Source of the DNA: Methylobacterium sp. 10
GTDB lineage: Bacteria > Pseudomonadota > Alphaproteobacteria > Rhizobiales > Beijerinckiaceae
Assembly (NCBI RefSeq): GCF_000519085.1
Contig: NZ_KI912577.1
Coordinates: 131,501-195,500, forward strand
DNA: 64,000 nt
Direction of reading: 5' to 3'
Position numbers and translations under genes: made by a program. Below are positions 18,232-27,767 of this stretch, one piece after another. Within the stretch, counting starts at the first letter, position 1; each line of letters begins with the position of its first letter. The notes under the pieces were generated by a model that worked only from the letters and a program-made list of their open reading frames with translations, did not search any database and had not been told where the DNA came from.

Positions 18232-21200
18232 TCAGGCGATCCGCTTCAGCACCGCGTAGGGCAAACGCGCGAACAACCGGCCGAAATCGATCGAAGTTCC
18301 CTCCGGCCGGACGTCGCCGCCCGTCATCAGGTCGATCCAGCGGCTCTCCGCCGCCACCGGCAGGGTGGTGCCGGCAAAGGCCTCCCCCGACCACGTCGCG
18401 TCGCCGACGAGGCCGGAGACGAGGCGCGGCACCGCCACGAGGAGGTCGCCCTCCCCGCTTGTGGCATCCGACCGTGTGAATGCGATGACATGGTCGCCCA
18501 GCCTGCCCTCGGCCGTGACCGCGATATGGTCCGCATCGGCATAGAAGCTGGAGCGCTCCGCCCTGTCGGCGAGGAGACGTGCCAGCGTCGCCTGCTTGAC
18601 CCGCCCGTCCGGCCAGTGATCGAGCAAGGCGGGAAGATCGGCCGTGTCGCTCAGGGCCTCTTCCCGCGCCGCGTAATCCACCGGGCGGCGGTTGTCGGGA
18701 TCGACGAAGGAGAAGTCCCAGAACTCGGTGCCCTGGTAGACGTCGGGGAGACCCGGCAGGGTCGCCTTCAGCACCGTCCGGCCGAGGCCGGCGATCATGC
18801 CGAGATGGGCGAGCCGCCGCGCGATCGGACGCATGAGCGTCATGAACTTCGCGCCCGGCGCGATCAGGCCGGCGAACAGCCGCTTGACCGCCGCCTCGTA
18901 CCGCTCGTCCACATTGACCCAGCTCGACCGGCGCTTGCCCTCGCGCAGGGCCTTTTCGGAATAGGCGTCGAGACGGTCGCGGAATTCCGCGATGGCGGCC
19001 TCGTCGTCCCCGTCCAGCAATTCGAGCGGCCAGGCGCCGAGGATGGCCTGCAGGAACATCCACTGGTCGTTGGCGTCGGGCGCGGGGCCCTCCTCCATGG
19101 CGGTGAGATGAGTGCGGGCCGACTGTCCGAGGATGGTCCAGGCCTCGGCCCAGACCTCCGGGATCTCGGACAGGGCGAGAAGGCGCGAGCGGGCGTCCTC
19201 GCCGCGCTTGGTATCGTGGGTCGCCGTGGTGATCATGGCGTTCGGCCAGTCGCGGGCCCGCGCCGCCTGGAGCGCGTGGAAATGCTCCAGATCGATGCCG
19301 TATTCCCCCGGATCGCCGCCGACCTCGTTGAGGGCGAGGAGTTCCGAGAACCGGTAAAACAGCGTGTCTTCCAGGCTTTTCGCCATGACCGGACCGGTGA
19401 GCTGCTGGAATCGGCGGCGGAACCGCAGGATGACGGCGGGATCGGGACGACCCGGCCCTCCGGAATCGATCCTGCCGAGGAGGGCCTGCGAGGCGAAATC
19501 GTGGACCGACCTGTCCGGCAGGGCGCTCCAGCGCTTGGCCTTGGCCACCGCGCCCTCGATGAGGCGGATGTCCTCGCCCTCGACGTCGCTCTCGTCGAGA
19601 TCGCCCGGCAGGTAGGAGCGGTAGGTGGGAAAGCGCGCGATGATCTCGATCAGCGCGCGGCGGATGGCGTTCACCGAGAAGTCGCGCGTGCGACGGTCGG
19701 CATCGGCGATGCGCTTCAGGTCGGCGGTGAGCACTTCGAGCTCGCTGGCGAAGCTGATCTCGAGGATCTCCGCCTTGGCCGCCCGGAGCTGCGCCTTGTA
19801 GGGCTCGTCCATGCCGGTGGCCCAGCGATAGAACCGGGTGATCCTGGTGTGCTTCTCCTGATCCACCAGGATGCCGTCGAGCTGGTTGAGCACGTCGTAT
19901 CCGGTGGTGCCGGCGACGGGCCAGGGCCGCAGCTTCTCGCCGGGTTCGAGGATCTTCTCGACCACCACGTAGAAGCCCGGACCCACCGCGCTCTGCAGGG
20001 CGCGGGCATAGCCCTGCGGGTCGGCCAGACCATCGATATGGTCGATGCGCAGCCCGTCGATCCGCCCCTCGGCAATGAGACGGAACACCGTCTCGTGCGA
20101 GCGATGGAAGATGTCGGACTTCTCCACGCGCAGGCCCGCGAGGCCGTTCACGTCGAAGAACCGGCGGTAATTGATGTCGCTCGCCGCCACCCGCCAATGG
20201 GCGAGGCGGTAGGATTGCTGCTCGAGGAGCCGATGGAGCGGTCCGAAGCTGTCGGGCCTTCCCTCGAAACCGTTGAGGAGGGTCAGGGTCCTGTCGATGG
20301 CCTTGGCGATGGCGGGCGAGGCCTCCACCGCGTCGGCGAGCCGGCGCTTGAGGCCGTCGGCCTCGTCCGGGAAGCCCCGGCGCCGCTCCGCGCTCGTCTC
20401 CTCGCTCATGAGACGCAGACGCTCCGAAACGGACAGAACCTCGGCCGCCGCGTCGTCGCCGATCTCGCCGTGCGCCGCAAGGGCGCGGTTGAGGATCGAC
20501 GGATATTGCAACGGGCAGATGGGGAACTGATGCTCGTAATGCCAGACGCTGAAGGCGCCGGTCGCCGCGTCGTATTTCAGGTCGAGGGTGCCGTGTTCGA
20601 GGGCCTCGCCGTAGCGGTCGCCCAGGAACGGGATGACGAGGTTGTTGCGGGCACCCTGCCGCTGCCAGTCGATGTCGAAGGCATGGGCGAGCGGCGAGAG
20701 ATCACCCCATTCGAGCACGGAGAGCCACCACGGATTGTCCGCGCCGCCGACGCCCATGTGGTTGGGCACGATGTCGAGGAGCAGTTTCAGCCCGTACCGG
20801 TGCATCACGTCGGAGAAGCGGACGAAGCCCTCCTCGCCGCCGAGTTCCGGGTTGATCGTCGAATGGTCGACGATGTCGTAGCCATGGGTCGAGCCGGGCC
20901 GCGCCTTCTGGATCGGCGAGGCATAGACGTGGCTGATGCCGAGTTTCGCCAGATAGGGCACGATCCGCTCGGCATCGGCGAAGGTGAAGTCCTTGTGGAA
21001 TTGCAGCCGGTAGGTAGCGCGCGGCGGCGGTGAAGCGAGTCTCGCCGCCCCCGAACGGGGACCCCGCTCCTCGGCCGAGAGCGCGGCGGCGAGTTTGGCG
21101 AGGGGCCCGCCCGGCGCCGCGATGGCTTCCAGGCTGCGGTCGAGCTTGCGCCGCCAGTTCGGGTAGCCTTCCGTCGAGCCCGGTACGTTGGCCTGGCTCA

Positions 21201-23142
21201 GTTCCGAGACGACATCCTCGTACTGCACCGCCGTGAGCATGGACGGCGCCCGTGCGAGGTAGCGGGCAGCCGCTTCGAACGGCGCCACCTCGGGCACGTC
21301 GTAGCCTGGCAGCAGCTGCTCGGAGGCCAAAGCCTCGGTAAGGCGGAAACGCTCGGTGACGCGCTCCCGGCGCTCGGATTCCGCCCGCTCGGCATCATAA
21401 AGGCCGAGGGCCTGACGGGTGTCGGTGTCGACGCCGCGCCACCAACCGACGAAGGTCGGCAGGTCGTGGGTGGTGATGGCGGTCAGCGCGTCGCGGGGAT
21501 AGGCGCCGGGGCCCTTGAACCGGCCATCATGCTCGCGCTCGAAGGCGAGGATGCGGTAGCTCAGGATGCCGGCCTGCATCAGCGCGTCGGAGAAGCCCTC
21601 CGGCGCGGTGCCGAGATCCTCGGCGATGACGAGGCACTTGGCCCGGTGGCTCTCCAGCCGCAGGACCGCGAGCATCGCCTCGAACGGCATGGCGACATAG
21701 GCCCCGTCCTTGGCCGAGCCGGTGACCGGAATGAGGAAGAGCCGGGCGAGCTGGAAGGCGTGGTCGATGCGGATCGCGCCGGCATGGCGCATGTTCGCCT
21801 GAACCAGGGCGCGGAACGCCGCGAGGCCGTCGCGCTCCATCTCGAGGGGGTGGAACGCCGGCAGGCCCCAATCCTGGCCCTTGGGGGCCAGGAGATCGGG
21901 CGGCGCACCGATGGAGACGCCGTTGGCGAAGCGCTCGGGATGCGACCAGACCTCGGACCCGCCGCGATCGGCGCCCACCGCGAGATCGCGATAGAGGCCG
22001 AGCCGCATGCCGCTCGCGAGGGCGGCCTTCGACGCGTCGGCCAATTGGCGATCGGCCAGGTATTGCAGCCAGATATGGTAGGTGACGGCCTCCGCATGGG
22101 CCAGCGCGAACGCTTCCACAGCCTGCGTCCCGGCGCGGCGCATCTCCTCCGGCCAGTCGCCGGACCAATAGGCACCGAGCGCCTTGTAATGGGCGGACAA
22201 GGCCTCGAACGTGCCATGGGCTTCGAGGTCCGCCCCGCCTTCCTCACGGAAGGCCGAGAAGGCAGGGTCCTGCCCCGCGCGAGCCGGGGAGTCCTGCCAG
22301 AACGCTTCCAGCACCGGGGACAGCACGCCCCAGATGCCGGGATGGTCCACGAGGGTCGCGGCCTGGAGGGCGGCGATGTCCGTGGCCTTGTCCGCCAACA
22401 GGACGGCGGCGCGCGAACCGGCGAAACCGGGCAACACGCCGGGTTCGATGAACAGGGTCTCGAGGAACAGGCGCGAGGACGGCGAATAGGGCGAGATCTT
22501 GCTGCGGTCCGATTCGAACAGCGCATGGACCGGGCTCAGGCCAAGGAACGAGGCGCCGCGAATGCCGGCATCCCGCGCGGCGCGGCCCGCATCGGCGTAG
22601 CTGCCGATGCCGAGGTTGTGCGGCGAGCGCAGGCCGTAGAGCTGCGCCGCGAGGCCCCAATCCCGCGCGCCCTCGTCGGCATAGGCGGCCGGGCGCCAGC
22701 AGCGCTGCGGCGCGGAGATGATCCAGGATTCCGATTTCCGCTCGCCCAGGGCGACGGTGAGCCGGTGGTAGCCCGGCGTCAGGGGCGGAAGCTCGATATG
22801 CGGCTCGCCCGCACCCGTGATCGACGCCCTCCCCTCCCGCGCCGACCCTCGCTCGTCGACGAGGCGCCACGAGACGGCACCGTGCGCGTCCACGGCCTGA
22901 ACGGGGATCGTCGAGGCGCGCCGCGCCTCTACCGGAATCAGCGACGGGACGAGCCCGAGCCGGACGGATTCCACCTCCGCGAGGCTGTTCGCGATCTCGT
23001 CGTCGGTGCCGGCCGGGAACCCCAGGGCGGCGACCATGCCGCGCCGGGTCTCGATGTCGGTCGCCACGGGCTGGCCGAACGCGTCGGTGTAGCCCGATGC
23101 GATGCCGAGGAGGTCGGAGAGACGTACGAGGTCGCGGCTCAT
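18232..23142 (-). CDS. 4-alpha-glucanotransferase (MalQ) fused to maltooligosyl trehalose synthase (TreY)
   Basis: This very long protein (1636 residues) joins two enzymes. Residues 1 to about 690 are a GH77 amylomaltase: AIRIDHAFQL with nucleophile D460, VIAEDLGTAP with E508, ITTHDLPTF with D560, and the C-terminal GYPNWRRKL block. From about 708 it is a GH13_26 TreY: RATYRLQFHKDF, DIVPNHMG, DGLRIDHIDGL with D1034, VVVEKILEPGE with E1062 and ATHDTKRGED. MalQ disproportionates maltooligosaccharides, and TreY converts the reducing end to a trehalosyl unit for TreZ. Its ATG overlaps the treZ stop by 4 bp, so they are translationally coupled. I see no frameshift between the halves; the linker of about 20 residues is in frame. 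Confidence 0.95.
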   Translation of the reverse strand: MSRDLVRLSDLLGIASGYTDAFGQPVATDIETRRGMVAALGFPAGTDDEIANSLAEVESVRLGLVPSLIPVEARRASTIPVQAVDAHGAVSWRLVDERGSAREGRASITGAGEPHIELPPLTPGYHRLTVALGERKSESWIISAPQRCWRPAAYADEGARDWGLAAQLYGLRSPHNLGIGSYADAGRAARDAGIRGASFLGLSPVHALFESDRSKISPYSPSSRLFLETLFIEPGVLPGFAGSRAAVLLADKATDIAALQAATLVDHPGIWGVLSPVLEAFWQDSPARAGQDPAFSAFREEGGADLEAHGTFEALSAHYKALGAYWSGDWPEEMRRAGTQAVEAFALAHAEAVTYHIWLQYLADRQLADASKAALASGMRLGLYRDLAVGADRGGSEVWSHPERFANGVSIGAPPDLLAPKGQDWGLPAFHPLEMERDGLAAFRALVQANMRHAGAIRIDHAFQLARLFLIPVTGSAKDGAYVAMPFEAMLAVLRLESHRAKCLVIAEDLGTAPEGFSDALMQAGILSYRILAFEREHDGRFKGPGAYPRDALTAITTHDLPTFVGWWRGVDTDTRQALGLYDAERAESERRERVTERFRLTEALASEQLLPGYDVPEVAPFEAAARYLARAPSMLTAVQYEDVVSELSQANVPGSTEGYPNWRRKLDRSLEAIAAPGGPLAKLAAALSAEERGPRSGAARLASPPPRATYRLQFHKDFTFADAERIVPYLAKLGISHVYASPIQKARPGSTHGYDIVDHSTINPELGGEEGFVRFSDVMHRYGLKLLLDIVPNHMGVGGADNPWWLSVLEWGDLSPLAHAFDIDWQRQGARNNLVIPFLGDRYGEALEHGTLDLKYDAATGAFSVWHYEHQFPICPLQYPSILNRALAAHGEIGDDAAAEVLSVSERLRLMSEETSAERRRGFPDEADGLKRRLADAVEASPAIAKAIDRTLTLLNGFEGRPDSFGPLHRLLEQQSYRLAHWRVAASDINYRRFFDVNGLAGLRVEKSDIFHRSHETVFRLIAEGRIDGLRIDHIDGLADPQGYARALQSAVGPGFYVVVEKILEPGEKLRPWPVAGTTGYDVLNQLDGILVDQEKHTRITRFYRWATGMDEPYKAQLRAAKAEILEISFASELEVLTADLKRIADADRRTRDFSVNAIRRALIEIIARFPTYRSYLPGDLDESDVEGEDIRLIEGAVAKAKRWSALPDRSVHDFASQALLGRIDSGGPGRPDPAVILRFRRRFQQLTGPVMAKSLEDTLFYRFSELLALNEVGGDPGEYGIDLEHFHALQAARARDWPNAMITTATHDTKRGEDARSRLLALSEIPEVWAEAWTILGQSARTHLTAMEEGPAPDANDQWMFLQAILGAWPLELLDGDDEAAIAEFRDRLDAYSEKALREGKRRSSWVNVDERYEAAVKRLFAGLIAPGAKFMTLMRPIARRLAHLGMIAGLGRTVLKATLPGLPDVYQGTEFWDFSFVDPDNRRPVDYAAREEALSDTADLPALLDHWPDGRVKQATLARLLADRAERSSFYADADHIAVTAEGRLGDHVIAFTRSDATSGEGDLLVAVPRLVSGLVGDATWSGEAFAGTTLPVAAESRWIDLMTGGDVRPEGTSIDFGRLFARLPYAVLKRIA

Positions 23143-24944
23143 CGGGCGGCTCCCGTCAGCACGATGCCTGTCCAGGAGGGAAGCTCGATCTCGCTACCCG
23201 TTTGACCGTTCGACCAGATCACCTGACCTCCAAGGGAATCGACGGCGAGGGGATCCGCGCCGAAATTGGCGACGAAGCGCAGGGTGCCGCCCGCGTAGCG
23301 CCACGTCACGTCGAGGGAATCCGGGGACGGCCGGGTCACGTCGGCCCCGAGATAGCGGGTCTTCGTCAGGGGCACGACGGATTGGTGCCGGATCTGGAGC
23401 AGGTTGCGGGTATCCGCCCACACGCCCCGATGCGGCTGGCGCTCCGGCTCCGACCAGTCGAGCTTCGAATCGAGGAAGGTCTGCTCCGCCGTGGGATCGG
23501 GGATGACCGACGTGTCGTCGGCGAAGGCGGCGAAACTCTTGAACTCACGCCGGCGCCCCTCTCGCACCGCCTTGTTCAGCTCCTCATCCGGCGCGAAGTC
23601 GACGAAGAACAGGAACGGCGCCGTGGCCGACCATTCCTCGCCCATCCACAGCATCGGGATCTGCGGAGCAAGGAGCAGGCCGGCGCGGGCCAGGCTGAGC
23701 TTGTCCGGGTCGCTCAGCGCACTCAGGCGCTCGCCGAGAGCCCGGTTTCCCACCTGGTCGTGGTTCTGGAGGAAGGTGAGGAAGGCCGAGGGCGGCAGAT
23801 GGGCCGAGGGCTCGCCGCGCGGATGGTTGTCGAGGCTCGGGAACGGCTCGCCTTGATAGGCGAACCCTTCCGCGAGGCAGCGGGCGAGATGATCCACCGG
23901 CTTGTCGGCGAAGCTGACATAGTAGCCGGCATCCTCACCCGTCAGCAGCACGTGCCAGCAATGGTGGAGGTCGTCGGCCCATTGCGCCGTATGCTGGACG
24001 GGCTGCGCAGTGTCGTCGCGCTCGAGCCAGCGGGCCTGATTGGCCTCGTTCTCGAGGACGAGATGGATGTGCCGTCCCGGCAGGCGCGCGCGGATCGTTT
24101 CGGCGAGCTCGCCGATGAAATGCGTAGGGGAATCGTCGAGGATGGCATGGACCGCATCGAAGCGGATGCCGTCGAAATGGTATTCCTCCAGCCAGTAGAG
24201 CGCGTTCTCGATGAAGTAGTCGCGCACGACCTTGCCGCTGGTCTCGCCGTCGAAGTTGATGCCGGCTCCCCAGGGCGTCTGATGACGCTCGGTGAAGAAG
24301 GTCTTGGCATAGGCGTGGAGGTAATTCCCGGCAGGGCCGAAATGGTTGTAGACCGCGTCGAGGAAGACCATCAGCCCGAGCGAATGCGCCTTGTCGATCA
24401 GGTGCTTGAGCTCGTCCGGCCGTCCGTAGGCGGCATCGGGCGCGTAGGGCAGCACGCCGTCATAGCCCCAGTTGCGGGTGCCCTTGAAGTCGGCCAGCGG
24501 CAGGAGCTCGATGGCCGTGACCCCGAGATGGGTCAGGTCTTCGAGCTTGGCTTCCAGGGCCGCATAGGTGCCCTCAGTCGTGGCGGTGCCCACATGCAGC
24601 TCGTAGAGCACCGCCTCTTCCCAGGGGCGGCCCTTCCATTCGCCGTCGCTCCAGTCGAACGCCTTCGGATCGATGACCTCGCTCAGACCCGAGACGTCGT
24701 CCGGCTGGAAGCGCGAGGCCGGATCGGGCACGACGAGGTCCCCGTCGATGCGGAAACCGTAGCGGGCGCCGGGGCGGACGTTCGGCACGGTGGTACGGCG
24801 CCAGCCTTCGCCGGCCTCGGGGATCGGATGTTCGGACCCGTCGACCACGAGGGCGACGTCCTTGGCCGTGGGGGCCCAGATGGCGAAGCGCACGCCGTCC
24901 GCCGCGATGGCGGCGCCGAAATTCATGTCGTGTGTGCGCCGCAT
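23139..24944 (-). CDS. treZ: Maltooligosyltrehalose trehalohydrolase
   Basis: TreZ releases trehalose from maltooligosyl trehalose made by TreY. The 601-residue protein has an N-terminal CBM48/E-set domain (GVRFAIWAPTA, about 15-95) and a GH13_10 barrel. Motifs are DAVYNHFGPAGNY, DGIRFDAVHAI with nucleophile D263, HLVLENEANQA with E298 and FLQNHDQVGNR. It is the first gene of the minus-strand series and overlaps malQ-treY by 4 bp. No debranching enzyme (TreX/GlgX) accompanies it here, although treX commonly completes this pathway. Confidence 0.97.
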   Translation of the reverse strand: MRRTHDMNFGAAIAADGVRFAIWAPTAKDVALVVDGSEHPIPEAGEGWRRTTVPNVRPGARYGFRIDGDLVVPDPASRFQPDDVSGLSEVIDPKAFDWSDGEWKGRPWEEAVLYELHVGTATTEGTYAALEAKLEDLTHLGVTAIELLPLADFKGTRNWGYDGVLPYAPDAAYGRPDELKHLIDKAHSLGLMVFLDAVYNHFGPAGNYLHAYAKTFFTERHQTPWGAGINFDGETSGKVVRDYFIENALYWLEEYHFDGIRFDAVHAILDDSPTHFIGELAETIRARLPGRHIHLVLENEANQARWLERDDTAQPVQHTAQWADDLHHCWHVLLTGEDAGYYVSFADKPVDHLARCLAEGFAYQGEPFPSLDNHPRGEPSAHLPPSAFLTFLQNHDQVGNRALGERLSALSDPDKLSLARAGLLLAPQIPMLWMGEEWSATAPFLFFVDFAPDEELNKAVREGRRREFKSFAAFADDTSVIPDPTAEQTFLDSKLDWSEPERQPHRGVWADTRNLLQIRHQSVVPLTKTRYLGADVTRPSPDSLDVTWRYAGGTLRFVANFGADPLAVDSLGGQVIWSNGQTGSEIELPSWTGIVLTGAAR

Positions 24945-24995
24945 CAGACCGCCATCTCGTTCATCGGGAAACCTCGCGGCGGAGTCGCATCCGCC

Positions 24996-25039
24996 TGCGG
25001 TGAGAAGGCTATCCGGGATGGTCTGGTTCCCTCACCGCA
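24996..25039. promoter_or_regulatory. Inverted repeat in treZ / yidB divergent spacer
   Basis: TGCGGTGAG (24996-25004) and CTCACCGCA (25031-25039) are perfect 9 bp inverted arms with a 26 bp spacer, upstream of treZ. They could be two half-sites of a regulator or a leader stem. No regulator is identified. Confidence 0.3.
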
Positions 25040-25229
25040 CAGCTTCGCTTGCGACGTAATGCGCGGGCCGCGGTCGACAACCGCCGGGCGGACAAGTTTT
25101 GTGTGCGGCGCGCCATGGCGCCCTGGTCGTGCACATTCCGGCGGCCCGATGCATCCGGCATGGCCACATGCACGTTGAGTGAGCCTCGCCTTGCCGAAGA
25201 TCGGCGGCGAACCTCAAGGGAGAGAGCGC

Positions 25230-25715
25230 ATGAGCCGCGGATATCCGTCCATGACGGCCTTGCTGGGCCTGCTCGCCGTGGCGGGCTACCAGAACAAGGA
25301 CAAGATCGCCGAATTCCTGGGCGGTGCTTCGAACAAGACCGCAGCTCCGGGCACACCCGGAGCCGTCACCGACAACCAGGGCGGGCTCAATCAGAGCGGC
25401 CTCGGCGGCATCCTCGGGCAGCTGGGAAGCGCACTCGGCGGTGCGGGAGCCGGCGGCCTCCTCGGCGGCGGGTTGAGCGAACTCGTGGAGCGTTTCACCC
25501 AGAACGGCCACGGCGAGACGGCCTCGTCCTGGGTCAACCAGGGCCCCAACCAGGAGATCGCGCCGCAGAACCTCGAAAAGGCCATCGGCCCCGACATCCT
25601 GGCGACCCTCGCGCAGCAGACGGGACTGACCCGCGAGGAATTGCTGTCCCGCCTGTCGCGGGAATTGCCGCAGGCCATCGACCGATACACCCCCGACGGC
25701 CGCGTGCCGGCCTGA
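25230..25715 (+). CDS. YidB family (DUF937) protein
   Basis: The 161-residue protein fits the YidB/DUF937 pattern: a Gly/Leu-rich middle ([11 protein letters not shown]…[11 protein letters not shown]), then [12 protein letters not shown], an IGPDIL…LAQQTGL…[12 protein letters not shown] region and a TPDGRVP end. Its function is unknown; YidB-like proteins are small soluble or peripheral proteins. ATG 25230 is chosen because AAGGGAGAG lies directly upstream; a GTG 51 bp earlier is in frame but lacks a site. It is divergent from treZ and convergent with mgtE. Confidence 0.85.
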   Translation: MSRGYPSMTALLGLLAVAGYQNKDKIAEFLGGASNKTAAPGTPGAVTDNQGGLNQSGLGGILGQLGSALGGAGAGGLLGGGLSELVERFTQNGHGETASSWVNQGPNQEIAPQNLEKAIGPDILATLAQQTGLTREELLSRLSRELPQAIDRYTPDGRVPA

Positions 25716-25724
25716 CGCGTCGCC

Positions 25725-25753
25725 TCCTCCCGGACGCACGCCGCCCGGGAGGA
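25725..25753. terminator. Hairpin between convergent yidB-like and mgtE genes
   Basis: TCCTCCCGG and CCGGGAGGA form a perfect 9 bp stem with an 11 nt loop in the 48 bp gap between the two convergent stops. A T run is absent, so it is a candidate bidirectional terminator only. Confidence 0.45.
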
Positions 25754-25763
25754 TCGATGAGGA

Positions 25764-27134
25764 TCAGAGCAATGTGCCGCGCAGGATCAGCATCGCCACC
25801 GAGAAGTAGATGACGAGGCCGGTCACATCGACGAGGGTGGCGACGAACGGCGCCGAGGCCGTCGCCGGATCGAAGCCGAGGCGCTGGAGCACGAAGGGCA
25901 GCATCGACCCCGTCAGCGAACCGAAGGTCACGATCCCCACCAGGGCGGCCCCCACCGTCGCCGCCACCAGCATCCAATGCTCGCCGTAATCGTAGAGACC
26001 CGCTTTCTGCCAGACGACGATGCGGACGATGCCGATGGCCCCGAGGATGGTGCCGAGCAGCAACCCGGTGGGCACCTCGCGCAGGGCCACGCGCCACCAG
26101 TCGCGCAGGCGGACCTCGTGGAGCGCGAGGGCGCGGATGAGGAGCGAGGTCGCCTGGCTGCCCGAATTGCCGCCCGAACTCATGATGAGCGGGATGAACA
26201 GGGTGAGGACGATGGCCTTCTCCAGCTGCCCCTCGAATCCCTGCATCGCCGTGGCGGTCATCATCTCGCCGAGGAACAGGGCGCAGAGCCAGCCGGCCCG
26301 CTTCCGGATCATCGTGCCGAAACCGATATCCATATAGGGCTCGGGCAGGGCTTCCATGCCGCCGAAGCGCTGCACGTCCTGCGTCTGCTTCTCCACCATG
26401 GCGTCGATCATGTCGTCCACCGTGACGATGCCGATGAGGTGGCCCACCGCATCCACCACCGGCAGGGCGAGCAGGTCGTATTTCGAGATCAGCCGCGCGG
26501 CCTCCTCGCGGCTGGCGGTGGGCGAGACGGCGAGCGGCCGCCGGCCGGCGGCGACGCTGAGGACGTTGTCGTCGGGATTGCCGGAGATCAGCCGGCGCAG
26601 GGGCACGGCCTTCGTCAGCGCCTGCGTGCGCGGGTCGAGGACGAAGATCGCGTAGATGGTCTCGCGGGTCTTCTCCACCGTGCGGACGTGGTCGAGGGTC
26701 TGCTGCACCGTCCAGTTGCCCGGCACGGTGACGAATTCCGTGGTCATCAGCGAGCCCACGCTCTCCTCGCCATAGGCGCTGAGCCGGTCGATCGTGCCGC
26801 GCGTCTCCGCATCGAGCCGTGCCCTGAGATCGGAGCGGCCGGGCTCCTCGATCTCGCGGAACACGTCCGTCACCCGGTCCGCCGACATGCCCGACAGGTA
26901 GGAGGCCACCCGGTCGCGCGGCAGCATCTCGATGATGTCTGCGGCAAGATCGAGCTCGGGCTGGTCGAGCACCTCCACCGCCCGGTCGTGGGGGAGCCCG
27001 AGCAGGATCGCGGCGGCGACCTCGGGCGCCTCCTCGTTCAGCGCCTCGACGATGTCGGGCGCCCGTTCGTCCGACAGGCGGGCGGCCAGAACGGAGGGAT
27101 CGATCGTGGTCGGGAAGTGGGCGATCTGGTTCAT
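25764..27134 (-). CDS. mgtE: Magnesium transporter MgtE
   Basis: MgtE is a homodimeric Mg2+ channel of the inner membrane, gated by cytoplasmic Mg2+. The 456-residue protein has the usual three parts: an N-terminal superhelical domain (about 1-135), two CBS domains (about 140-265, from VGSLMTTEFVTVP and PVVDAVGHLIGIVTVDDM), and five hydrophobic helices (about 285-455). The pore-region motif SSGGNSGSQ is present. It stands alone on the minus strand; the nearest upstream gene is divergent pqqA, 529 bp away. Confidence 0.96.
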   Translation of the reverse strand: MNQIAHFPTTIDPSVLAARLSDERAPDIVEALNEEAPEVAAAILLGLPHDRAVEVLDQPELDLAADIIEMLPRDRVASYLSGMSADRVTDVFREIEEPGRSDLRARLDAETRGTIDRLSAYGEESVGSLMTTEFVTVPGNWTVQQTLDHVRTVEKTRETIYAIFVLDPRTQALTKAVPLRRLISGNPDDNVLSVAAGRRPLAVSPTASREEAARLISKYDLLALPVVDAVGHLIGIVTVDDMIDAMVEKQTQDVQRFGGMEALPEPYMDIGFGTMIRKRAGWLCALFLGEMMTATAMQGFEGQLEKAIVLTLFIPLIMSSGGNSGSQATSLLIRALALHEVRLRDWWRVALREVPTGLLLGTILGAIGIVRIVVWQKAGLYDYGEHWMLVAATVGAALVGIVTFGSLTGSMLPFVLQRLGFDPATASAPFVATLVDVTGLVIYFSVAMLILRGTLL

Positions 27135-27663
27135 GGGCTCACCTCGAGCGGAGGGTTGCGATCGGGCCGTGTTCGGCCGGATCGCGGTGAGCCGCGTGTG
27201 AACCCGTCAGGGCCTCAGGCGGTCGGAGCGATAGCGGCCGGGCGGGCTGGTTCGGTGGGACTGTCGCTGGGCATGAATGGGGAATTCGGGCTCCAAGGCT
27301 CCCACCTGTGATCCGCACATGCGGAGCACCGAGGCGAAGTCGTCGGCGGCGCCCCCATGCGCTCCACGGGGAGACGCGTCAAGGCGAATTTCATCCCATC
27401 CCCCGCACCCTACGGCGCGCCGTGCGGGCCGTCCGTCAGGGCATCCGTTTCGACCTTCGACGCCGACGGTGACGCGGCGAGGATCAAGCCCCGGAGACGC
27501 GAAAAAGCGCATCATAATGCTGGAATGAAAGGAATTTTTTCGATTTCGCAGGAAATTCCCGCCGCTCCGGCCATTCATATGAAAAATATAAGTCTCGTGC
27601 CCGCTTGTATTGCGCCCAATGCATCGCCTATCTTCAGGGCGTCGGACACGAAGGAGATTTGCC
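27135..27663. other. Intergenic region between mgtE and the pqqA pair
   Basis: No gene is supported in these 529 bp. The mgtE-proximal two thirds is GC-rich. From about 27520 the sequence becomes AT-rich (runs such as GGAATTTTTTCG and ATGAAAAATATAAG), which is unusual here and fits a promoter and untranslated leader for pqqA. I recognise no riboswitch. Confidence 0.6.
27605..27634 (+). promoter_or_regulatory. Candidate sigma-70-type promoter of the pqqA pair
   Basis: TTGTAT (27605-27610) and TATCTT (27629-27634) are separated by 18 bp, about 30 bp before the first pqqA start. The match to consensus is only partial; position and AT-richness are the main support. Confidence 0.35.
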
Positions 27664-27753
27664 ATGAGTTGGTCTGCCCCCGTTGTTCAGGAAGTTTGCG
27701 TCGGCATGGAAGTCACCAGCTACGAGTCGGCGGAAATCGATCCCTTCAACTGA
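27664..27753 (+). CDS. pqqA: Pyrroloquinoline quinone precursor peptide PqqA (copy 1)
   Basis: PqqA is the ribosomal precursor whose Glu and Tyr side chains are cross-linked by the radical SAM enzyme PqqE with PqqD, and then become PQQ. This 29-residue peptide has the signature GMEVTSYESAE, with the required E16 and Y20 spaced as E-x3-Y. An ideal ribosome site (AAGGAG, 27651-27656) lies 7 bp before ATG. The stop is TGA. A second copy follows 62 bp later. pqqBCDE do not follow, so the modifying enzymes must be encoded elsewhere. Residue differences from copy 2 are S2, V7 and P27, all outside the cross-link core. Confidence 0.93.
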   Translation: MSWSAPVVQEVCVGMEVTSYESAEIDPFN

Positions 27754-27767
27754 GGGATCGGCGCCCT

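Noticed and set aside
15788..18259. Long open frame on the plus strand opposite the glgE fusion
   Set aside because: An antisense shadow with no conserved motifs.
18200..20197. Second minus-strand frame inside malQ-treY, about 665 codons
   Set aside because: An Arg/Pro/Ala-rich alternative frame of the TreY half; no known motif.
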